From contig JANYGW010000074.1 of assembly GCA_025359245.1 (NCBI GenBank), forward strand, positions 1 to 43,352: a stretch of DNA of 43,352 nucleotides. The letters run 5' to 3'. Below are positions 37,224-43,352 of this stretch, one piece after another (the first letter of the stretch is position 1; each line of letters begins with the position of its first letter). Origin of the DNA: Massilia sp. (GTDB taxonomy: Bacteria; Pseudomonadota; Gammaproteobacteria; Burkholderiales; Burkholderiaceae_D). The notes beneath the pieces are model-generated. The model was not told where the DNA came from and ran no database searches. It saw nothing but the letters and a program-made list of their open reading frames with translations. Made by a program: the position numbers and the translations under genes.

Positions 37224-37510
37224 GTCATCTCCTGAGGTCAGTGGGTCGGCTCGGCGCCGATTTGTTACCAGCGCGCATGGACAATCTACGCTTTCCATTC
37301 ATCACTAAATTGCGATACGACAAAGGTGAGGTGGACGGGGCCGGGGGCTTGCTGTACGGCAAAGTAAATGGCGTGCGGCAACGAATCGCAAGAGTGGTTG
37401 ATGCCAGGCAAGTTCTATTGCTGCGCAACGGCAGATTATTAGTTCCAGGGATCAATCCTTGTTCCTTTGTGGCTATGTGTTCCGCTGCCTACTTCCCGTG
37501 CGAGACCGCG
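37224..37510. other. Intergenic region between divergent Cache and MFS genes
   Basis: It must hold promoters for both directions, but no hexamer pair stands out on either strand and no repeat or gene is seen. Confidence 0.4.
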
Positions 37511-38794
37511 ATGACAACCGAAACCCCAGCAAGCCGGATCAGTGGTGTGGCGATGTTTTTTTCGGTGTTCCTGCCGTATGCGTTCGGCCACTACCTGTCG
37601 CTGTTGTTGCGCAATATGAACAGCGTGCTGGCGCCCAACCTGGTCGCCTCGCTGGGCCTCGATTCGGCCCAGCTCGGCCTGCTCACCAGCGCCTTTTTCC
37701 TGACCTACGCGCTGGTGCAGCTGCCGGTCGGCATTGCGCTCGACCACTACGGGCCGCGCAAGGTGCAACTGGTGCTGATGCTGCTGGCGGCGCTGGGCGC
37801 GCTGCTGTTTGCGCGCGGCGGCAGCTTCGGCGAACTGGTCGCCGCGCGCGCGCTGATCGGGCTGGGGCTGGGCGGCTGCTTCATGTCGGCCGTGAAGGTG
37901 ATCTCGTCCTGGATCGCGCCGCTCAAGGTGCCGTCGGTGCACGGCTACCTGATCGCCGTCGGCGGGCTCGGTTCGGCCACGGCCACGCTGCCGGTGCGCA
38001 TGGTGCTCCAGCATACCGACTGGCGCGGCCTGTTCCTGGGGCTGGCCGTGCTGCTGGCCGCATCCGGGCTGGCGATCTGGATGGTGGCGCCGCGCGAGGC
38101 CCCGGCTCGCCAGGCCGCGCTGCCGACCGTCAAGTCGCTGCTCGACGTCTACCGCAATCCCCAGTTCCGCACGACGGTCTCGCTGATGCTGATTCCGCAC
38201 GCGGTGTTCTTCGGCATGCAAGGACTGTGGATCGGGCGCTGGCTGTCCCAGGTCGCGCATTTTTCCGACGACGCGGTCGCCTACCTGCTGTACCTGTCGA
38301 TGGCGGCGGTGATCTTCGGCGCCATCGCGGTCGGGCTGGGCACCGAGCGCGCGGCCAGGCGCGGCATCAAGCCGCTCGACATGGCCGCCGTCGGCATTGC
38401 CGCCTTCTTGCTGGTGCAGGGCGCGATGGTGTTCAATTTTGCGCCCAGCTACCAGTTGCTGGCGGTGCTGTTCACGCTGGTGGGCACGATCACCGGCATG
38501 GAATACGCGATCGTGGCCCAGAGCCTGCCGCGCGAACTGACCGGGCGCGCGTCCACCTGCTTGAACCTGCTGATCTTCGTCGGCGCCTTCGTGGTGCAGG
38601 CCGGCTTCGGCCAGGTGCTCGGGCTGTGGCGCCCGGACAACCTGGGGCATTACCCGGTGCCGGCTTACCGGGTCGGCTTCGGCGTGCTGGTGCTGCTGCA
38701 GTTGCCGGGACTGGTCATGTATGCGCTGGGGCGGCGTCCGCAACGCAGCCGTGCCGGCGAGCGGCTTATCGTTGAAAATAATTCCCTGGCGTAA
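37511..38794 (+). CDS. MFS transporter
   Basis: A 427-aa major facilitator with 12 predicted helices. The loop 2–3 signature [19 protein letters not shown] (around residues 70–88), the start [31 protein letters not shown] and a central cytoplasmic loop ([22 protein letters not shown]) are standard. It resembles anion or aromatic-acid symporters of the CynX/NarK-like groups, but the substrate cannot be told. The ATG at 37511 is chosen where similarity begins; the frame is open much further upstream without a signal. The 287-base gap before it contains no other gene that can be supported. Confidence 0.85.
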   Translation: MTTETPASRISGVAMFFSVFLPYAFGHYLSLLLRNMNSVLAPNLVASLGLDSAQLGLLTSAFFLTYALVQLPVGIALDHYGPRKVQLVLMLLAALGALLFARGGSFGELVAARALIGLGLGGCFMSAVKVISSWIAPLKVPSVHGYLIAVGGLGSATATLPVRMVLQHTDWRGLFLGLAVLLAASGLAIWMVAPREAPARQAALPTVKSLLDVYRNPQFRTTVSLMLIPHAVFFGMQGLWIGRWLSQVAHFSDDAVAYLLYLSMAAVIFGAIAVGLGTERAARRGIKPLDMAAVGIAAFLLVQGAMVFNFAPSYQLLAVLFTLVGTITGMEYAIVAQSLPRELTGRASTCLNLLIFVGAFVVQAGFGQVLGLWRPDNLGHYPVPAYRVGFGVLVLLQLPGLVMYALGRRPQRSRAGERLIVENNSLA

Positions 38795-38859
38795 GGAACC
38801 ATGCCGGCTGGCTGATTCTCACTAGAATCGATCTGCCGCATCCAGCCCGGGAGTTCGCC

Positions 38860-40179
38860 ATGTCCGATTTACCTCTGCTTCGTGCCTTGCTGGCCAGCGC
38901 GCTGCTGGCGCTGGCCGGCTGTGCCGACCAGGCCAGTCTGCCGCCCGGGGCCAGCACCGGCCCTGATCCGATGCTGCCGGCCCCCAGCCATGCGCTGATA
39001 CCGACGGTCGACATCGCGCCGGCCATCGGCTGGCCGCAAGGGGCGGCCCCGGCGCCGGCCGCCGGGCTGGCGGTGCACGCGTTCGCGCGCGGGCTCACGC
39101 ACCCGCGCTGGCTGTACGTGCTGCCCAACGGCGATGTGCTGGTGGCCGAAACCAATGCACCGCCGCGCCCTGACGAAGGCAAGGGCATCAAGGGCTGGAT
39201 CATGGGCAAGGTCATGCAGAAGGCCGGCGCCGGCGTGCCCAGCCCCAACCGCATCATGCTGCTGCGCGACGCCGACGGCGACGGCGTGGCCGAACTGCGC
39301 ACGCCGTTCCTCACGGGCCTGAACGCGCCGTTCGGCATGGCGCTGGTCGGCCAGACGCTGTATGTGGCCAATACCGACGCCATCGTCGCGTTTCCCTACC
39401 AGACCGGCCAGACCAGCATCAGCGCGGCCCCGGTCACGCTGGCCAGCCTGCCGGCCGGGCCGTTGAACCACCACTGGACCAAGAACATCATCGCCAGCAA
39501 GGACGGCGCACGCCTGTATGCGACGGTGGGCTCGAACAGCAACGCCGGCGAGAACGGCATCGAGAACGAAAGCGGGCGCGCGGCCATTCTCGAAATCGAT
39601 ATCCGGACCGGCCGCGCGCGGCCATTCGCCACGGGCCTGCGCAATCCGAACGGGCTGGCGTGGGAGCCGGCCAGCGGCGCGCTGTGGACCGTGGTGAACG
39701 AACGCGATGAACTGGGCAGCGACCTGGTGCCCGACTACCTGACCTCGGTCGCCGATGGCGCCTTCTATGGCTGGCCGTACGCGTACTACGGCCAGCACGT
39801 CGATGCGCGCGTCAAGCCGCAGCGTCCCGACCTGGTGGCCAGGGCGCGCGTGCCCGACTACGCGCTTGGCAACCATGTGGCGCCGCTGGGGCTCGCGTTC
39901 AACGACGGCAAATTGTTCCCGGCGCAGTATGCTGGCGGCGCGTTCATCGGCCAGCACGGTTCGTGGAATCGCACGCCAAAAAACGGCTATAACGTGGTGT
40001 TCGTGCCGTTTGCAAATGGCCGCCCGCGCGGCAAGCCGGCCGATATCCTGACCGGCTTTGTCAGCCCGCAGGGCGCAGCCTATGGGCGCCCGGTCGGCGT
40101 GGCGCTCGACCGGGCCGGCGCACTGCTGGTGGCCGACGATGTGGGCAATACGGTGTGGCGGGTCACGCCAGCGCGGTGA
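38860..40179 (+). CDS. Sorbosone-dehydrogenase-like PQQ-type β-propeller lipoprotein
   Basis: A 439-aa protein with a lipoprotein signal (LLALAGC, lipidated Cys near residue 21). The β-propeller belongs to the glucose/sorbosone dehydrogenase family: [98 protein letters not shown] and [15 protein letters not shown]. Such proteins oxidise sugars in the periplasm with PQQ and pass electrons to the respiratory chain; activity of this one is unproven. It appears monocistronic, starting 65 bases after the MFS gene, with TAGAAT-like sequence near 38823 in between. Confidence 0.87.
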   Translation: MSDLPLLRALLASALLALAGCADQASLPPGASTGPDPMLPAPSHALIPTVDIAPAIGWPQGAAPAPAAGLAVHAFARGLTHPRWLYVLPNGDVLVAETNAPPRPDEGKGIKGWIMGKVMQKAGAGVPSPNRIMLLRDADGDGVAELRTPFLTGLNAPFGMALVGQTLYVANTDAIVAFPYQTGQTSISAAPVTLASLPAGPLNHHWTKNIIASKDGARLYATVGSNSNAGENGIENESGRAAILEIDIRTGRARPFATGLRNPNGLAWEPASGALWTVVNERDELGSDLVPDYLTSVADGAFYGWPYAYYGQHVDARVKPQRPDLVARARVPDYALGNHVAPLGLAFNDGKLFPAQYAGGAFIGQHGSWNRTPKNGYNVVFVPFANGRPRGKPADILTGFVSPQGAAYGRPVGVALDRAGALLVADDVGNTVWRVTPAR

Positions 40180-40230
40180 TGGCACGGTGCGCTACAATCG
40201 CGCTCTGATTGCACACATCTCGGGAATACA

Positions 40231-41082
40231 ATGAAACTGGTTCGCTATGGCCGCCCCGGCAAGGAAAAACCTGGCCTGTTCGATGAAGAAGGCCGCCTGC
40301 GCGACCTGTCCGGCGTGGTCGCCGACATCGATCCTTCGCTATTGTCCGACAAGGCCTTGCGCAAGCTGGCCAAGATCGACGTCAAGACGCTGCCGCTAGT
40401 GCGCGGCAATCCGCGCCTGGGCGTGCCGCTGTCGGGCGTGCGCAAGTTCATCGGCATCGGCCTCAATTACGCCGACCACGCCGCCGAAACGGGCGCGCCC
40501 ATCCCGAAGGAGCCGATCATCTTCATGAAGGCGATCACCTGCCTGAACGGCCCGGACGACGCCATCATGCTGCCCCAGGGCTCCAAGAAAACCGACTGGG
40601 AAGTCGAACTCGGGGTCGTCATCGGCACCCGCGCGCAGTACGTCAGCGAAGCCGACGCGCTCAATTACGTGGCCGGCTATTGCGTCGTCAATGACGTCTC
40701 CGAGCGCGAGTTCCAGAAAGAGCGCGGCCCCCAGTGGGACAAGGGCAAGGGCTGCGACACTTTCGGCCCGGTCGGCCCGTGGCTGGTCACGCGCGATGAA
40801 GTGATTGACGTCCAGCGCCTCGACCTGTACCTGGAATTGAACGGCAAGCGCATGCAGACCGGCTGCACCGAGACGATGATTTTTTCGGTGGCGCAGATCG
40901 TCAGCTATGTGTCGCGCTTCATGACGCTCGAACCGGGCGACATCATCGCCACCGGCACGCCGCCGGGCGTGGGCGATGCGCGCACACCGAAGCGTTTCCT
41001 CAAGCGCGGTGATCAGCTGCGCCTCGGCATCGCCGGTCTCGGCGAGCAGCAGGCGGAAGTTTTGGCGTACAGCAAAGCTTAA
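40231..41082 (+). CDS. Fumarylacetoacetate hydrolase family protein
   Basis: A 283-aa FAH-family enzyme. GIGLNYADHAAETGAPIPKEPIIFMK begins the domain near residue 75. DWEVELGVVIG supplies the metal-binding Glu pair and YCVVNDVSEREFQ the metal-binding Asp, followed by KGCDTFGPVGPWLVT and the C-terminal MTLEPGDIIATGTPPGVG. Members hydrolyse or decarboxylate acylpyruvates, such as 2-keto-3-deoxy sugar acid derivatives. The exact substrate is unknown; neighbouring sugar-dehydrogenase and carboxymuconolactone-type genes suggest breakdown of an aromatic or sugar acid, but this is only context. Confidence 0.9.
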   Translation: MKLVRYGRPGKEKPGLFDEEGRLRDLSGVVADIDPSLLSDKALRKLAKIDVKTLPLVRGNPRLGVPLSGVRKFIGIGLNYADHAAETGAPIPKEPIIFMKAITCLNGPDDAIMLPQGSKKTDWEVELGVVIGTRAQYVSEADALNYVAGYCVVNDVSEREFQKERGPQWDKGKGCDTFGPVGPWLVTRDEVIDVQRLDLYLELNGKRMQTGCTETMIFSVAQIVSYVSRFMTLEPGDIIATGTPPGVGDARTPKRFLKRGDQLRLGIAGLGEQQAEVLAYSKA

Positions 41083-41134
41083 TCGCTGACACGGTTTTGC
41101 CGGCAGAGAGCATGGTGCCGCAGCACGAACCCCT

Positions 41135-41282
41135 AGGGGATTGCGCCTCGTTTGGGGGGGCGCATCCTGTTTCCTTTTGTCGCATTCTGTCTTATTTTGC
41201 GAGCGCGAATCCTGTGCGAAACATGAGGCAAAATGGGACAGGATTCGACAGAATGCGCACCCCAATCGAGGCGTGATCCCCT
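41135..41282. repeat. Long imperfect inverted repeat (MITE- or REP-like)
   Basis: Left arm 41135–about 41200 and right arm 41229–41282 are inverted near-copies: AGGGGATTGCGCCTCG against CGAGGCGTGATCCCCT at the outer ends, GCATTCTGTC inside, and TATTTTGC against GCAAAATG near the middle. Neither arm encodes a recognisable protein. It fills most of the gap between the FAH-family and carboxymuconolactone genes. Confidence 0.7.
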
Positions 41283-41349
41283 ATGCATCGTGGCGCCACC
41301 CTCCGACCGGCGGGCGCACGTTGATGGATAGACATTCGGGAGGCATTTC

Positions 41350-41904
41350 ATGGCGGAACGACTTGGGCCCCTGGCGGCGGGTCAGCTCAACGATGCACAG
41401 CGGGCTGCGGCGCAGGCGCTGATCGCGGGCCCGCGCGGCGCGCTGTATGGCCCGTTCGTGCCGCTGCTGCGCAGTCCTGAACTGATGGAATGTGCCCAGC
41501 GCATGGGCGCCTACCTGCGCTATCGCAGTGCGATCGGCACCCGGCTGTCCGAGCTGGCCATCCTGGTCACAGCGCGCGAGTGGGACCAGCAGGTGGAGTG
41601 GGCGATCCATGCGCCGATCGCTGCCGCCAGCGGTATCGGCGCCGACGTGATCGCCGCGCTCGCGCAGCGGCAAAGGCCGGCCGCGCTGCAGCCGGACGAA
41701 CAGGCGGTCTATGATTTTTGCATCGAGCTGCACCGCCAGAAACGGGTCAGCGATGCAACCTGGGCCAACGCGCTGGCGCTGTTCGGCGAACAGGGCGTGG
41801 TCGACCTGAGCGCCATCAACGGCTATTACACGCTGCTGGCGATGGTGATGAACGCCGCCCAGACGGCGGCGCCGGAATCGATAGCGGCCAGGCTGCCCGA
41901 TTAA
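41350..41904 (+). CDS. Carboxymuconolactone decarboxylase family protein
   Basis: A 184-aa helical protein of the CMD/AhpD-like superfamily. SPELMECAQRMGAYLRYRSAIGTRLSELAILVTAREWDQQVEWAIHAPIAAASGI is the core (about 40–95), with the conserved His in WAIHAP. The CxxC redox pair of AhpD is absent, so peroxidase-linked activity is unlikely and a decarboxylase-type or related role fits better. GGGAGG precedes the ATG by 7 bases, a strong ribosome site. It lies just after the inverted repeat and overlaps by 4 bases the stop of the opposite small gene. Confidence 0.88.
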   Translation: MAERLGPLAAGQLNDAQRAAAQALIAGPRGALYGPFVPLLRSPELMECAQRMGAYLRYRSAIGTRLSELAILVTAREWDQQVEWAIHAPIAAASGIGADVIAALAQRQRPAALQPDEQAVYDFCIELHRQKRVSDATWANALALFGEQGVVDLSAINGYYTLLAMVMNAAQTAAPESIAARLPD

Positions 41905-42098
41905 GCCAGCGCTTCCTTGGCCGCTTCTTCAGGCGTCAGGCCGTCATAAAACTGGTCGGTGAACCACTCGACTTGCTCTTCGATGTGGTCCTGCGCCTGC
42001 CTCATGGTCGCGCCGCCGGCGATGAGGAATTTCTCCACCTCGATGCACCAATGAATCAGCGCCATGGTCTCTTCGTCGAGTTCTTCTTTCTTGGCCAT
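41901..42098 (-). CDS. Conserved small acidic protein (65 aa)
   Basis: A 65-aa protein of unknown function starting MAKKEELDEETMALIHW, largely helical and acidic, with no signal peptide or membrane segment. A good AGGAC ribosome site lies 5 bases before the ATG. It reads in the same direction as the saccharopine-dehydrogenase-like gene, 41 bases downstream of it, and may be co-transcribed. No motif identifies a role. Confidence 0.6.
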   Translation of the reverse strand: MAKKEELDEETMALIHWCIEVEKFLIAGGATMRQAQDHIEEQVEWFTDQFYDGLTPEEAAKEALA

Positions 42099-42139
42099 TG
42101 TCCTGCCCTTTCAATAAGTCTGGTTGCGTGTGCTTCGGT

Positions 42140-43231
42140 TCAAATGATATCGCAATGCATGTCCCACTTGCGGAACTCCGGCTCGAAGTCCGCCAGGGCC
42201 AGCTGGCCGGCGCTGGTAAATGCCCCTGCCTGGTCCAGCTGTCCTGACGCCAGCCGGCGCGCCAGCAGGATCGCCGCCATGCAGGGAATCTCGGGACCAT
42301 GGTCGTCGTCGGCGGCGATATGCCAGGCGCGCGCGATGGCCGCGCCATCGGCATCGGTGCCGTGCACGCGCACCACCATCCCGCCCAGCGCCGAGCCGAA
42401 CATGTCGAGGCCGTCGGCCGCCCAGTTCAGGAAACCTGCCAGCCGCTCAGGATTGCGGATCACGCCCATGCGGCGCAGCGCGCCGATGGCTGCCATGCCG
42501 CGCTGGCTGACGCCGATTTCCAGCGCCGCGCGAAACAACACCGACTGCACGCCAGGGTAGTGCGCTGGGAACAGCTCCAGGTCGGGGATGTCGCACAGTG
42601 CCGCCAGGCGCGGGCGCAGGCGTGCATATTCCACGCGCTGCGGCGCCGCCCACCCGAACTGCGCGATCCAGCGCCCGTCCTGCCACACCTGGATCGGCGC
42701 GCCGCAGTAGCTCAGCACCGCCGCCATCGTGGCCACGCCGCGCGGCGCGGTCTGGGCCGGGGCGATGCAGAAATCGATCTCGGCGATGCTGCGCCAGCCT
42801 TCGGTCAGCGCGTCCACCACCGCCGACGACAGCGCCGGCACGGTGCTCGCGCCGGTGATGGCGATCCGTCCCTGGGCGCGGAAAGCCTGGTCCAGCGCCG
42901 CCGGGAAATGGCACACGAAACGGCGTCCGTCGGCCAGGTCGATATAGTGGGCGCCGGCCGCGGCAACTGCCCGCGCCACGGCATAGCCCTGGGCCTGGAA
43001 CGGGCCGGCGGTGTGGATCACCAGTGCGGCGTCGAGCCCGAGCAGCACCTGCGCAAGATGCGGATCGGTGATGTCGATCGCCGCTGCGCTGGCGCCGCAT
43101 TCAACGGCCAGCGCGCTTGCCTTGGCCAGGTCGCGTCCGGCGATCACCAGGTCGACGCCCGGCGTATTGGCCAGCGCGCGGCAAATGCGGGCACCGAAGT
43201 TCCCGTAGCCGCCAAGGACGATGGTTTTCAC
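42140..43231 (-). CDS. Saccharopine dehydrogenase-like NAD(P)-binding protein
   Basis: A 363-aa protein with an N-terminal Rossmann fold (MKTIVLGGYGNFGARICRALANTPGVDLVIAGRD, glycine motif at residues 8–13), then IDITDPHLAQVLLGLDAALVIHTAGPFQAQGYAVARAVAAAGAHYIDLADG and ITGASTVPALSSAVVDAL, typical of the saccharopine-dehydrogenase/lysine-ketoglutarate-reductase-like family. The substrate is not predictable. The start is GTG at 43231 (no ATG fits), 3 bases after the stop of the upstream partial gene, so translation is probably coupled. Confidence 0.85.
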   Translation of the reverse strand: MKTIVLGGYGNFGARICRALANTPGVDLVIAGRDLAKASALAVECGASAAAIDITDPHLAQVLLGLDAALVIHTAGPFQAQGYAVARAVAAAGAHYIDLADGRRFVCHFPAALDQAFRAQGRIAITGASTVPALSSAVVDALTEGWRSIAEIDFCIAPAQTAPRGVATMAAVLSYCGAPIQVWQDGRWIAQFGWAAPQRVEYARLRPRLAALCDIPDLELFPAHYPGVQSVLFRAALEIGVSQRGMAAIGALRRMGVIRNPERLAGFLNWAADGLDMFGSALGGMVVRVHGTDADGAAIARAWHIAADDDHGPEIPCMAAILLARRLASGQLDQAGAFTSAGQLALADFEPEFRKWDMHCDII

Positions 43232-43234
43232 AAA

Positions 43235-43352
43235 TTACGCGGCCAGCCCTTTGGTCAGCAAGTCGGCGACGGCTTCGTTGAGGTCGACGCCGCGTTCCTT
43301 GGCCACCGCCTGCAGCTGCTTGACCAGGTCGGCGTTGAGTTTGACGGCAAAC
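43235..43352 (-). CDS. 3' end of a small hypothetical protein (truncated by window edge)
   Basis: The last 39 residues are visible, reading FAVKLNADLVKQL, then KERGVDLNEAVADLL, then TKGLAA and a TAA stop. The pattern of two amphipathic helices with a turn resembles small ribbon-helix-helix-type proteins, but the N-terminus lies outside the window and no family can be assigned. It precedes the saccharopine-dehydrogenase-like gene by 3 bases on the same strand. Confidence 0.55.
   Translation of the reverse strand, partial: FAVKLNADLVKQLQAVAKERGVDLNEAVADLLTKGLAA

Overview
The window looks like chromosomal DNA of a high-GC betaproteobacterium, most likely from the Oxalobacteraceae (Massilia, Duganella or Janthinobacterium type). 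This is inferred from three things: the trxA–rho–rpmE2 order, a hutUHGFDI operon that uses the HutF/HutG branch, and the dispersed GGGGTCAGACC-type repeats around a REP-associated tyrosine transposase. No 16S rRNA gene is present, so the genus is not settled.

Layout. Positions 1–2300 hold a less GC-rich stretch with a LamG-type secreted protein, a small membrane protein and a small zinc-ribbon protein. It abuts a tRNA-Leu(CAA) and may be the end of an integrated element. Positions 2583–6725 carry a KimA-like APC transporter, a convergent ArnT-like glycosyltransferase and ribosomal protein L31 type B. Positions 7093–9436 carry rho and trxA, then a stand-alone receiver protein. A 988-aa hybrid histidine kinase (PAS–HisKA–HATPase–REC–Hpt) lies just upstream of the receiver gene on the same strand.

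Positions 12585–26622 are the histidine-utilisation region. hutC (repressor) is divergent from ada and is separated from its operon by ada, a RAYT transposase flanked by inverted REP pairs, and a YtcJ-type amidohydrolase. The operon hutU-hutH-hutG-hutF-hutD-hutI continues without gaps into a fused substrate-binding/permease ABC protein and a HAD phosphatase. Together these enzymes take histidine to urocanate, imidazolonepropionate, formiminoglutamate, formylglutamate and finally glutamate plus formate. A perfect 14-bp HutC-type palindrome sits between the −35 and −10 of the predicted hutU promoter.

Positions 26676–43352 are housekeeping and accessory genes. They include an AI-2E family exporter, a GNAT/EamA pair, a DUF962 protein, two base-excision glycosylases (deoxyinosine and 3-methyladenine types), a DUF442 phosphatase, a transglutaminase-like TPR lipoprotein and an HDOD protein. 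A methyl-accepting chemotaxis protein lies downstream of two tandem Cache-type periplasmic proteins. The rest are an MFS transporter, a sorbosone-dehydrogenase-like lipoprotein, a fumarylacetoacetate hydrolase family enzyme, a carboxymuconolactone decarboxylase family protein and a saccharopine-dehydrogenase-like protein.

The most notable non-coding signals are the RAYT/REP family, with one copy forming the 3' end of a gene; a candidate C-rich small RNA at about 27862–27935; a 35-bp duplication of the rho 3' end enclosing two palindromes; and a long imperfect inverted repeat at 41135–41282. No CRISPR array, complete prophage or classical insertion sequence was seen.
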